Source of the DNA: Phragmites australis
Taxonomy: Eukaryota; Streptophyta; Magnoliopsida; Poales; Poaceae
Assembly (NCBI RefSeq): GCF_958298935.1
Contig: NC_084931.1
Coordinates: 16,581,334-16,645,333, forward strand
Reading direction: 5' to 3'
DNA length: 64,000 nt
Shown here: positions 1 to 9,697 of the stretch, piece after piece
Layout of the letters: every line of letters begins with the position of its first letter
Position numbering within the stretch: position 1 is the first letter of the stretch
Position numbers and translations under genes: made by a program
Notes under the pieces: generated by a model
What the model saw: only the letters and a program-made list of their open reading frames with translations
The model's database searches: none
Told to the model about the DNA's origin: nothing

Positions 1-198
1 TGCGGGGAATCCCAAGTCCACCTCGTCCGGGGAGGCGCAGTCAGAGCCACTCCGGCTCCAAAAACCGGTTCGCTAGACAACCTCGACGGTCTCCCCAAAG
101 GAAAGGAGGCCATGGGGAAACCATAGGCTCCAGGGCACATGGCCCGACAATGACCTCAACGTCGACGACAAGCTCCGGGACTCCCGGAGGCATACAGG

Positions 199-285
199 TG
201 TATCCTGCATGGACCAGGGCGCGGCCACAAAACCAACGACTGCCGAATCCTCACGACCTTCTGGGAGGAGTACCTCAAAAGATAA
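199..285 (+). pseudogene. Gag C-terminal zinc-knuckle relic
   Basis: One frame reads CILHGPGRGHKTNDCRILTT and then FWEEYLKR before a TAA at 283-285. It has the Cys-x2-His ... Cys spacing and the following helical segment seen at the end of Gag in plant Gypsy elements. The complete element later in this window has the comparable stretch WCPIHQTRWHDLTECRTVKG near 12804. The flanking sequence on both sides shows no long open frame, so only a fragment of Gag survives. Function would have been RNA binding in the virus-like particle. Confidence 0.5.
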
Positions 286-480
286 GCAGGATACCTGGCC
301 ACAGAGGGAACATGCGAAGGACAGCACAGGGGTCAGAAGCCTGGGGCAAACTCCCGGGTAGATCCCTATCCCTTCGACCCTGCTTTGTTGCCACCCACTC
401 CGCTACCGATGGTGCAATATCCCAGCGATGAGGACTGAGTCAAGAACGCCGTCGCTAGGCTATGTGTAAATTATTTCCAG

Positions 481-760
481 AGCCGAGCAATGGCTATGGG
501 CCGAGGGGGTCGAGGACCGCCACTCCCAATTGCCCTTGAGCTCCACCTCCAACATACATCGTTGCCAGGCTTCGAGGGGATTACCTCCGGAGCCGAGCAA
601 TGACTAAGGGTCGAGGGGGTCAAGGACCACCTTTCCCGACTAGCCTTCGGCTTCGCTTCTGACACAAGCCATCTCCAGGCTCTGGGCGGGTTATCTCCGG
701 AGCCTGGCAACGGCTAAGGACCGAGGGGGTCGAGGACCATCTCTCCTAACCTAGCCGTAG
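481..760 (+). repeat. Three copies of a ~108-112 bp minisatellite (block 1)
   Basis: The phrase gagggggtcgaggaccacc and its variants recur near 500, 612 and 724, each followed by a segment ending in the 'cttcggcttcgcctc' type sequence and a 'gcggattacctccggagccg' type sequence. The same unit forms a much longer block at 2890-4260. Confidence 0.8.
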
Positions 761-1129
761 GCTTCGAGGCCTTCAAGCCTCATAATAGAGGCTTTATTTT
801 GGCAAAGGTACGCCTACTATTACCTATAGATAGTTTACCCAGTTGATCTATCTTTCATACAGTACGATAAAAATATGTTGGAGGCCTCCAACTTTACTGC
901 TAGAAGTTTTTATAGCAGATAGCCATTAAGTAGAAATGGTAAATCTAGATTATGTCCATGTTTAGCAGTAAGCAGTAGAACTTAAGTTACATCTTCATTT
1001 GACATGAGTTATGAATAGTCGTCTGACCTAGCTATGTCTTATACTGCAATTAGCTTTTATTGCCAACAGTAGACTGCCAAACTTAACTAGTACATAACCA
1101 TGCAAAACCCACGCCTGCTATTGTGCCGC
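761..1129. other. Spacer inside element A, no gene seen
   Basis: This is AT-richer than the flanking arrays. I find no open frame, RNA gene or clear repeat in it. It links the first 108-bp block to the 440-bp array. Confidence 0.5.
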
Positions 1130-1980
1130 ATGCCTAGGTCACACAAAGGGCAGATTTTGCCAAGGTGTTGCGGAAGGCATTGCATAGCCTCGGCTGTGTC
1201 GAAGCCACACCCCAGGGGATGTCCTCGGGTGTGGTGATTTGGTGCTCTGAGAAATGCTGTCGTAAGGAATCCTTGTTGCACAACATGCCTGCACACCGTG
1301 GACACAGCAGGCCTAGGTCACTATGGAGGCATCAAACCTAGGTTTCTTGGAAGGCGTTGCATAGCCTCGATAGTGTGTAGATGCCAGTTATCAAGGGACT
1401 TCTTTGATAATATAGTTGCGGCGCACCCGACGGATTTCTTCGAGAGGCGTGACATGCCCACACACCTGTAAGTATTGCTTGCTTAAACCTAAAGTCACCT
1501 AAAAAGTTTTTCCGGAGGGTAGGCTTTGCCCTGGTAGGTAGTGTAGCACACACACCTACAGCAGCACAGCATGCCTAGGTCACCCAAAGGGTAGATTATG
1601 CCAGGGTGTCCTGAAAGGCATTGCATAGCCTCGGTAGTGTGGACGCCGCATATAAATGGATGACCTTGATGTGAGGATACGGTGCTCTAAGGAATGCTGT
1701 CGCAAGGAATCCTCGTTGCACAACATGCTTATATATCGCGAGCTCAGCATGCCTAGGTCACCGCGAGGGCATCAAGCCTAGGTTTCCTGGAAGATATTGC
1801 ATAGCTTCAGTCGTATAAATGCCACACACCAGGGCACACCCTTGGTGGACAGTGTTGCGGTGCACCCGGGGCATTTCCTCGAGAGCACGACAAGCCTACA
1901 CACCACCGACGTAGCATGCCTAAGTCACCTGGAAGGCAAGACTACCTAGGTTTCCTGGATGGTATTGCGTAGGCCCGATA
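1130..1980 (+). repeat. Two units of a ~440 bp tandem repeat
   Basis: The segment starting 'atgcctaggtcac' at 1130 returns at 1571, and the internal 'gcctaggtcac' at 1309 returns at 1749, both with an offset of about 440 bp. Each unit holds two related sub-blocks that include 'ggcattgcatagcctcg'. The copies have clearly diverged by point changes and small indels. No coding sequence was recognised. Confidence 0.7.
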
Positions 1981-2029
1981 GTGTGTAGAGCTTTCGACGT
2001 TAATACATGCCGAAAGGGATACAAAACCA

Positions 2030-2600
2030 CCAGTAAAAATAGAGAGTCCTACAAAACCTCCAGTAAAAAACGGAGAGTTTTACAAAAGGATACCAAACCT
2101 CCAGCAAATACAGAGAGTCCTACAAAACCTCTGGCAAAAACGGAGAGTCCTACCAAACCTTCGGCAAAAACAAAGAGTCCTCCACAAAACCTCCGGCAAA
2201 AACAGAGAGTCCTACAAAACCTCTGGTGAAAACAGAGAGTCCTACCAAACCTCTGATAAAAACGGAGAGCCCTGCGAAAGCTTTGGCAAAAACGGAGAGA
2301 CATCCGAAAACCTCCAGCAAAAACGAAGAGTCCTACCAAACCTCCAACAAAAACGGAGAGTCTTACAAAAGCTCCGGGAAAAACGTAGAGACATCCAAAA
2401 ATCTCTGCGAGACGGAGCATCTTACAAAAACCTCCGCCAAATAGTCTTACAAAACCTCCACCAGAACAGAGAGACTCCCAAAACCTCCGCAAGATGGAGA
2501 GTCTTAGCGAACCTCCACAAGATAGAGAGAGTTCCAAAAACCCCCACAAGCAGGAATGTCTTCTAAAAACCTCTGCTAGATGGAGAGGTTCCAAAAAACC
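2030..2600 (+). repeat. 30-bp tandem array, about 19 copies
   Basis: A unit of the form 'cctccagcaaaaacagagag' plus 'tcctacaaaa' repeats with a 30-bp period. Because 30 is a multiple of three, stops are rare in some frames. This creates a spurious 234-residue reading frame on the minus strand (2049-2753) with a ten-residue periodicity rich in Phe, Gly and Leu. I regard that frame as a by-product of the array, not a gene. Confidence 0.85.
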
Positions 2601-2889
2601 TATCGGAAAAAATCCCCCTGCATCTTGAAGGCAAGCACCTCCGTACCAGAGGGGTGCGAAGCCCACTACCCCCCGATAGGCATGGCCAACAGACAAAAGG
2701 GGTATAAATCTCCCTCCCCGCATGAAGAGGTATGGCCCGCAAGACTCAAACACGTATGGTAACAGGTAAAGTCATTACCCTACAGTCTCATCTAAAGATA
2801 CGATTCATACGTTGTTTATAAAGATCATGGTAACATTAAGTAAAAGCCCACTCTGCGTGGCATGGGAAATAGCATGGTATCCCCAACTA
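2601..2889. other. Spacer between the 30-bp and 108-bp arrays
   Basis: Unique-looking sequence with no convincing gene. It carries the outer end of the artefactual minus-strand frame derived from the 30-bp array. Confidence 0.4.
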
Positions 2890-4260
2890 GTCATTGCAGG
2901 AGCCGGGAAGCGGCTAAAGGGCTGAAGGGGTTGAGGACCACCTTTCTCATCTGGCCTTTGGCTTCGCCTCCGACATGCCGTCGCCAGGTTTTGGGCAGAT
3001 TACCTCTAGAGCCAAGCAGCGGCTAAGGGCCTATGGGGTCGAGGACCACCTCTCCTGTCTAGCCTTCAGCTTCTCCTCCAACACGCTATCGCCAAGCTCT
3101 AGGCGGATTACATCCGGAGCTGGGCAGCGGCTAAGGGCCGAGGGGGTCGAGGACCACCTCTCCCGTCTGGCCTTGGGCTTCGCCTCCAACGCTGTCGCCA
3201 GGTTCTAGGTGGATTACCCCCAAAGCTGGGCAGTGGCTAAGGACCGAGGGGTCGAGGACCACCTCTCCCATCTAGCAGCTTCGCCTTCGACACGTCGTCA
3301 CCAGGCTCTGGGCGGATTACCTCTAGAGTTGGGCAGTAGCTAAGGGCCGAGGGGGTCGAGGACCACCTCTTCCGTCTAGCCTTCGGCTTCGCCTCCGACA
3401 CACCATCGCCAGATTCTAGGTGGATTATCCCCGGAGCCAGGCAACAGCTAAGGGTCGAGGGGGTCGAGGACCACCTCTCCTGTTTGGCCTTCGGCTTCGC
3501 CTCAGACACGCCGTCACCAGGCTCAGGGCGGATTACCTCCGGAGCCAGGCAGCGGCTAAGGGCTGAGGGGGTCGAGGACCACCTCTCTCGTCTAGCCTTT
3601 AGCTTCGCCTCTGACATGCCATCGCCAGGCTCCAGCCGGATTACCTCCAGAGCCGGGCAACGACTAAGGGCTGAGGGGGTCGAGGACCACCTCTCCAGTC
3701 TGGCTTTCGGTTTCGCCTCAGACACACCATCGCCAGGCTCCGGGGGGATTACCTTCGGAGCCGGGTAACGAATAAGGGTTGAGGGGGTCGAGGACCACCT
3801 CTCTCGTCTGGCCTTCGGCTTCACCTCTGATACACCGTCTCTAGGCTCCCTGCGGATTACCTCCAGAGCCGGGCAGCAGCTAAGGGCCGGGGATCGAGGA
3901 CCACCTCTCCTACCTAGCCTTCGGCTTCGCCTCCGACACACCATTGCCAGGCTCCGAGTGGATTACCTCTAGAGCCGTGCAGTGGCTAAGGGCCGAGGGG
4001 ATCGAGGACCACCTCTCCCATCTAGCCTTCGGCTTCACCTCCGATACACCGTCGCTAGGCTCATGGCGGATTACCTCTGGAGCTGGGTAGTGGCTAGGGG
4101 CCGAGGGGGTCGAGGACCACCTCTTCCGCCTAGCCTTCGGCTTTGCCTCCGACATGCTATCGCCAGGCTTTAAACATATCACCTTCAAAGTCGTGCAGTG
4201 GCTGAGGACCCGAAGGGTTGAGGAGCACCTCCGAAGCTTGTCTCCAAAGGTTCTAGATGC
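2890..4260 (+). repeat. ~108 bp minisatellite array, about 12 copies (block 2)
   Basis: 'gaggaccacc' recurs near 2932, 3043, 3149, 3254, 3358, 3465, 3573, 3681, 3789, 3897, 4005 and 4113, an average period of about 107-108 bp. Every unit has 'ggctaagggccgagggggtc', then 'cttcggcttcgcctc', then a 'gcggattacctc' segment. Open frames on both strands here (for example 3237-3944 minus) follow the repeat and are not genes. The unit is the same as in block 1 at 481-760. Confidence 0.9.
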
Positions 4261-6032
4261 ACTTCGCTGGGTCAAAAATTTGGAACAAATTTGGAAGAAG
4301 GCCCTACTAGCACCGAGACCGAGGAGTATGCGATAACTAGAAATGACGAGGTAGCCACTGCTTCACCTAGCCCTCCTTAGTTACCCTACATATCTACCAC
4401 CGCCAGATTCCTGAGGCCACCTCTCCCCCAGAAGGAACAAAACCAACGATGATCTATGGGAAGGCTCGGTACATCAGTCATCCGAGAAACTAGCCATCGC
4501 CTACGAAGGGTACGAAGAAGCGCGGCTCCAAGGCACGAAGGCACACAGACATGCGGTCCCCCGCTCGAAGGATCCCCTTAAACTTCAGCCCAAAAAGTGA
4601 TGCAATCGCCCCCAAAGGTCCAAATTATATTATTAAACAAATCGTGCATCCGGAGGACGCGTATAAAGAAGCAAACAGTATAAATGCCACTGCAGAGGAG
4701 ACAAACCCCAAGAGAACAAACCAGGGGGAGAAAGAGTACAAGGTGGCAAAAGACAACTATGACCCACAGCAGGGCCATAGTCGAGCGACAAAACAGGGAT
4801 GTCCACGAAACACCCCGAAGGCCACCTTCACCTCCTACGGATCCTGGCAGGTGCTGCACATGGAGAGATGTATGCACCTCATCTGCGGCCTGCCGCCACG
4901 AAAGTTGATGCAGTAGCCAACCCCCGAGCTGTTAGAAGATGAGGAGGAAACTAAAGGGGCCACCGTTGGGTCCTCCACCTGCTTCTTCCGCCCTCGCCAC
5001 CGAAGTTTGCTCCTCCTCGTCACTCTCCCTCCATAGGAGATCCCAGTCAATCTCCACATCATCGTCAAAAATATTGATGATCTCGACAGGCATGGTCTTC
5101 TGAACTAGGGGTTAGGCAGGGGCAACAAGCAGTTGTCCACCCAGTAGGGACGGAAGCTGGACCCTAGTAGAAGCAGTCAAGATCATCGATGTTTCCGAAG
5201 AGGATGGGGAGGAAGACGATGCCATATTCAAAGTCAAATCCTCGCTCGTGGGGCGGTGATAGATCCAATCGGATGACCCCCGCTTTATACCTGAGCTGAG
5301 CAGCCACGTACGCCCAGGAAAAGAAGGGGAACCAACGCGGCGTCGCTCCATGGCATCCCTCATTAATCTCTGGGGGCCCGTGGCCATATCTTGGTTGTTC
5401 CATCGACACATGGCAACATCCCACGGTAATGCCTCATTTTCTTGCACGAACGTTCCGTCATATTAATGACCTAGATTCCTTTCGGCGCCTGCCAGGGGTG
5501 TGGGCACAAGACCCTAGATGAACCCATGCATTATCCAGTCAGAAAAGCACCAGTAACACATCCCATCCTACCGTCCTCAAATTGGCAAACGTTAGGATTC
5601 CCGGATCCCACACGTAATCCCCCACTCTGACAAACTCAAATGGTGAAAAGATCCATCACCAAAAAAGTCCAAAGAATCTAAATCGGCTTTGGCACAGACC
5701 CCGAGCACATCACCTCCACCGATGCCCCTCTGGCCTCAAGTCCTGATACCGCATACTCCAATTCCAACCGGCTCTGGAATGAACCTCCTCTGCTGATACG
5801 TCTTCGATCTTCGACTCCGACTTCGACACCGGCTGCACCTCCAACCTCAGCATAACCCCATGGTGTGCCACCATCACCAATGCACTGTCAGCATTGAGCC
5901 TCACTGTCAACACCCGTAGTTCCCGCCAAAATACTCCCAGGGACAGGGAATGGCCTTCGGGCATTCTTGTTACAAACCCAGGCCGGAGTTGGTTTTCCTC
6001 TACACCCTCTCACCCCTCCAAACATCGAGGCT
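4261..6032. other. 3' untranslated-like region of element A, no gene assigned
   Basis: About 1.8 kb without repeats I could define. Short frames exist on both strands (for example 4551-4916 plus and 5164-5424 minus), but none shows a recognisable domain and several overlap one another. By position, just before the polypurine tract, a decayed antisense gene like those in the two other Tat-type elements of this window could lie here, but I cannot identify it. Confidence 0.4.
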
Positions 6033-6049
6033 AGAGAATAAGGGGGTAC
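6033..6049 (+). promoter_or_regulatory. Polypurine tract of element A
   Basis: 'gagaataagggggtac' lies directly before the TGTTGGGGGG start of the LTR. In LTR retrotransposons this tract primes plus-strand DNA synthesis. Confidence 0.7.
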
Positions 6050-6103
6050 TGTTGGGGGGAAAATAGACCAACCTGAGGATAATGGTTGATGATCGCCATC
6101 AAA

Positions 6104-6350
6104 GGTCCCTCCAGAGCCTTCGGCCTCCGGACTCAGCAGGAGGGCCTTATCCCCAGAGGTTGCGAACCCCTTTGGGCCACCTCTTCGGCACGTATGTGGC
6201 CTTCTGAAGACTCAAAGTTGCAGCAAGTATCCCCAGAGCCTTCAGCCTCTGAACTCAACAGGAGGCCTTATCCCTGGAGGCTGCGAACCCCTTTGGGCCG
6301 CCCTTCTGGTGCCCATGCGGCATTCCAAAGCCTAAAGGCACGACCGTCCT
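6104..6350 (+). repeat. Internal tandem duplication (~125 bp) in the LTR of element A
   Basis: Two copies both contain 'agagccttc', then an 'aggccttatcc' segment, then 'tgcgaacccctttgggcc'. The first runs from about 6104 and the second from about 6233. They lie in the U3 part of the LTR, upstream of the TATA box. Confidence 0.7.
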
Positions 6351-6540
6351 CTGGAGATAATATCGAGGAAGAAAGGATAACCCCCTCTGCAGTCGACCTG
6401 ATGCGAGGTGATTGACAATTAATGCTGGTGCAAGTGGTGCTTATCCTGACACCCTAACACAATATAAGTTGTCCTGACACCCCCGGCAGAGCGGTGCTAG
6501 GCCGTAATTGGCAACCGGTTCACCCCTTAGGGGGTAGGCA

Positions 6541-8113
6541 TCAAAATAGTTACTATGGTAGATATTTATCTTCTATGTAGGGTAAAAGGTAATTATCCAG
6601 GATAAGGCCCAGTAATTTAGCCAGTTTTTAGATATTTGTACATCGTGATAACTTGTATACTAAGCTACATACTACCTTATAAATAAGGGGTCGTGGTCAC
6701 CTAGAAGAGGGAGGTCAGAAGGAGACCGCTCAACACAGCAAGGAGGAGCACAATCACAAGTCTTTCTGTGATACTACCCCTTGTCCAGTCCATATTTTTA
6801 CTATCAATACATTTATAGTGTTCCTTCCTCTCAAACTTTGTCTCCAACCTTGAGTCTCCTCCTTAGAAGAAACTCTCGCTGTACTTGCTGGGGCAAGATG
6901 AACTCTTGCTCCAACTATTACCATTATATTATATACATGAATACCTTAAAAAAAAGAACAAACATTAATTCAACTTATCATTAAATACTATATATTTATT
7001 GATAATTTTATGTTTATATACCAAAAATTCAAAAATTATCTAGAACACTAGATGAAAGCCCAGTAATTCAAAATAGTTACCATGGTAGATATTTATCTTC
7101 TATGTAAGGTAAAAGGTAGTTATCCAGGATAAGGCCCAGTAATTTAGCCAGTTTTTAGATATTTGTACATCGTGATAACTTGTATACTAAGCTACATACT
7201 ACCTTATAAATAAGGGGTCGTGGTCACCTGGAAGAGGGAGGTCAGAAGGAGACCGCTCAACACAGCAAGGAGGAGCACAATCACAAGTCTTTCTGTGATA
7301 CTACCCCTTGTTCAGTCTATATTTTTACTATCAATACATTTATAGTGTTCCTTCCTCTCAAACTTTGTCTCCAACCTTGAGTCTCCTCCTTAGAAGAAAC
7401 TCTCGCTGTACTTGCTGGGGCAATATGAACTCTTGCTCCAACTATTACCATTATATTATATACATGAATACCTTAAAAAAAAGAACAAACATTAATTCAA
7501 CTTATCATTAAATACTATATATTTATTGATAATTTTATGTTTATATACCAAAAATTCAAAAATTATCTAGAACACTAGATGAAAGCCCAGTAATTCAAAA
7601 TAGTTACCATGGTAGATATTTATCTTCTATGTAGGGTAAAAGGTAGTTATCCAGGATAAGGCCCAGTAATTTAGCCAGTTTATAGATATTTGTACATCGT
7701 GATAACTTGTATACTAAGCTACATACTACCTTATAAATAAGGAGTCGTGGTCACCTGGAAGAGGGAGGTCAGAAGGAGACCGCTCAACACAGCAAGGAGG
7801 AGCACAATCACAAGTCTTTCTGTGATACTACCCCTTGTTCAGTCCATATTTTTACTATCAATACATTTATAGTGTTCCTTCCTCTCAAACTTTGTCTCCA
7901 ACCTTGAGTCTACTCCTTAGAAGAAACTCTCGCTGTACTTGCTGGGGCAAGATGAACTCTTGCTCCAACTATTACCATTATATTATATACATGAATACCT
8001 TAAAAAAAAGAACAAACATTAATTCAACTTATCATTAAATACTATATATTTATTGATAATTTTATGTTTATATACCAAAAATTCAAAAATTATCTAGAAC
8101 ACTAGATGAAAGC
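6541..8113 (+). repeat. 527-bp chimeric unit in three tandem copies
   Basis: Near-identical copies start at 6541, 7068 and 7595 ('tcaaaatagttac'), exactly 527 bp apart; the third stops at about 8113. Each unit has ~373 bp of Gypsy LTR (U3 end, TATA box, R/U5) followed by ~145 bp of CACTA sequence. At both internal junctions the CACTA part 'gatgaaagc' is joined to the LTR part through the short filler 'ccagtaat', absent at the outer ends. Copies differ at only a handful of bases. The 67-residue frames found once per copy are repeats of noncoding LTR sequence. Confidence 0.92.
6678..6685 (+). promoter_or_regulatory. LTR TATA box, copy 1 (also 7205-7212 and 7732-7739)
   Basis: TATAAATA in 'accttataaataagg' is the likely core promoter of the LTR. 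The triplication repeats it at 527-bp intervals, giving three promoter copies in a row, all pointing to the plus strand. Confidence 0.6.
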
Positions 8114-8775
8114 TAGCCATTTATAGTAACACATAATTAAACCTTTGAGCTTCATATATACCTAGAATAATTAATATATTCTAGATCATCATAAAAAAAA
8201 TCTAAATCTAGATGTAGATATAGTTGATCTCTCAAGATAAAATTAGAATATAAATCTACATCATCTATATCATCTAATGAATAGAACAATACTATGTCAG
8301 ACCATCTAAACTAAATTAGAACATAATACTTACCTTGTAGTAACAAACACCAATAAATCTTTAAGTTTTCACCAAAATCTAACAATTTTTTAGTCAAAAT
8401 CATCACTCTCTTTCGCCAAAACTTGCGCATTGTTCTTCACTGTTCCACACATGTTCTGCTTCGATCTGGAGGTAAGGGACAATTTACTGTTTTAACATTA
8501 CTGACAGCTAGCTTCATATTTGGAGCCATCTGTACTAAAGTGTCCCACCTCTCGCTGGCCATTTTCTTAGACAGCTCATATTTAGAGTCATCTATATTAA
8601 TTTTACGGATGATTCCAAATGGGAACCGTCTGTTATAAAAACGTCGTACACTTCCGAATGTGTCTTGTTGTCATTACAGACTATTTCTTAAGCTGTCTGT
8701 AATAATCTTTGCACAGATGACTCCATAAAATTGTTTGGACAGTAGCATCCCACTAAATCATTTTTATAGTAGTGC
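6914..8775 (-). mobile_element. CACTA-A, 5' end fragment, minus orientation
   Basis: The right edge reads 'tttttatagtagtg' (8762-8775), the reverse complement of a CACTACTATAAAAA terminal repeat. Read on the minus strand, the region matches the first ~1 kb of the plus-strand CACTA at 24029: the same terminus, the same subterminal 'gagccatctgt' type motifs, and the same 'aattgttagatt' and 'catgtatataatata' segments. No transposase gene is present in this piece. The left part is cut by Gypsy element A at 6914 and duplicated within the 527-bp triplication. Confidence 0.8.
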
Positions 8776-9046
8776 GTTAATCCATGATCAATAGCATACC
8801 ATTAACGAAGGGAGTCTTAAAGTGTACTGGTTCAGAGATTCCTAATGCCGATATATAATCATGTGCAAAATCAATTTCCAAAGCCGACCACCAGTTCATA
8901 TCCATGATTTCTCAATACTAAACTCACGACATTAGTCCTGAGGCCATAGCTTGGCAAAGAAATCACTACCGCAAGAAATTACTTGCATAAACACACAAAT
9001 TCATAAAGTAGAAACCATCATGGTGAATCAAGAGTGCTATTTAACT

Positions 9047-9058
9047 ACTCTAATATCA
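9047..9058 (-). promoter_or_regulatory. Copia primer binding site (decayed)
   Basis: On the minus strand this reads TGATATTAGAGT, two bases inside the LTR end. It differs from the usual plant Copia site TGGTATCAGAGC only by three transitions (G to A, C to T, C to T). Confidence 0.6.
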
Positions 9059-9060
9059 AT

Positions 9061-9627
9061 TGTAAGAATTGTTTTCATGCGAAAACATTTAGACATAATT
9101 GTTTAAGCACAAACTTGATTCAACCCATTAACACTCCGATTTACAAACCTTGATCATGTCTGGATCCACATAAACCTTTATTGTAGAGTATTTTCTCTCC
9201 TCTCTTCCTTTGATATTTTTTGGATTAGAGAATGACTATAACGTATGTGTGTTTCTTTCGATCAAGTACTTTGCATTGTACTCTTGCACGAGACCTTCAT
9301 GTATGTTCAAATGATGTTAATGTCATATCTATTTATGCTTGATAAAGGATTGCACTGAAACATTACGTCCATTCAACTGTCATGAAACAACAGCTCCTTT
9401 AGTGAAACAACATATCCTTTGAATCAACATATCCTTTAGTGAATGACCATAATTGTTCACTTATTAATTATCGTGCCTATTCGTGTATTATATAAGGGAG
9501 AGGAGAGGGTATTTCAACCCAATAATTCTAATTCTTTTAGTCTAGCAACCATCACACTAGAACATTAATTATTGGAATAATCCCATAAAATACATGGGCC
9601 ACACTAATTGAATAAAATATTCTTACA
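9061..9627 (-). repeat. Copia 5' LTR (567 bp)
   Basis: The ends form an inverted repeat, TGTAAGAAT at 9061 and ATTCTTACA ending at 9627. The orientation is set by the primer binding site to its left. A TATA-like 'ttatataa' is present near 9490. The right flank 'tatag' would be half of a 5-bp target duplication. Confidence 0.65.
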
Positions 9628-9697
9628 TATAGCCGTCGGTGTTCATATTTTGAAAAGGAAAGAAATATCAACCCTTTCTGAATTTGATTTAGACCCC

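Larger units (their letters stand above)
1..6913 (+). mobile_element. Gypsy element A, 3' part (decayed, probably Tat-like, non-autonomous)
   Basis: This is the 3' portion of an LTR retrotransposon that begins before the window. The support is a gag zinc-knuckle relic near 199-285, a purine-rich tract directly before a TG-starting LTR at 6050, and an LTR with a TATA box. Between them I see no protease, reverse transcriptase or integrase, only tandem arrays of about 30, 108 and 440 bp and unassigned sequence. Plant Tat-lineage elements are known for long 3' regions rich in tandem repeats, so a Tat-derived or deletion derivative is my inference. The element interrupts a minus-strand CACTA element whose 5' end lies to its right. 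The 5' LTR and left target duplication are outside the window. Confidence 0.6.
6050..6913 (+). repeat. 3' LTR of Gypsy element A
   Basis: The LTR starts TGTTGGGGGG at 6050 directly after the polypurine tract. The right end is placed at the CA at 6912-6913, after which the sequence turns into CACTA DNA that matches the reverse complement of the CACTA near 24.9-25.0 kb. The 5-bp target duplication would be 'actat', but its partner lies outside the window. The LTR holds a ~125-bp internal duplication (6104-6350) and a TATA box at 6678-6685. The last ~370 bp are part of the 527-bp triplication. Confidence 0.65.
8776..9627 (-). mobile_element. Copia-type element, 5' LTR and leader only, minus orientation
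   Basis: An LTR (9061-9627) is followed, reading on minus, by a Met-tRNA type primer binding site and ~270 bp of leader before the sequence ends at the CACTA-A terminus. No gag or pol is seen. Either CACTA-A inserted into the Copia leader or the rest was lost. Confidence 0.6.

Noticed and set aside
2049..2753. 234-residue minus-strand open frame with a ten-residue periodicity
   Set aside because: It exists only because the underlying array has a 30-bp period. No start context, domain or conservation supports a protein.
3237..3944. 235-residue minus-strand frame and overlapping plus-strand frames
   Set aside because: They follow the ~108-bp minisatellite; 108 is a multiple of three, so long frames appear in several phases.
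6781..8038. Three nearly identical 67-residue frames in a row
   Set aside because: They are the R/U5 part of a Gypsy LTR copied in the 527-bp triplication, not a gene family.
8423..8638. 71-residue frame in CACTA-A and 80-residue frame at 24621-24863
   Set aside because: They lie in subterminal and leader DNA shared by two CACTA ends without conserved reading frame.
9061..9627. Reading the Copia LTR as plus-oriented because of 'tattatataaggg' near 9490
   Set aside because: The primer binding site lies on the left and reads on minus; nothing like a polypurine tract precedes 9061 on plus.
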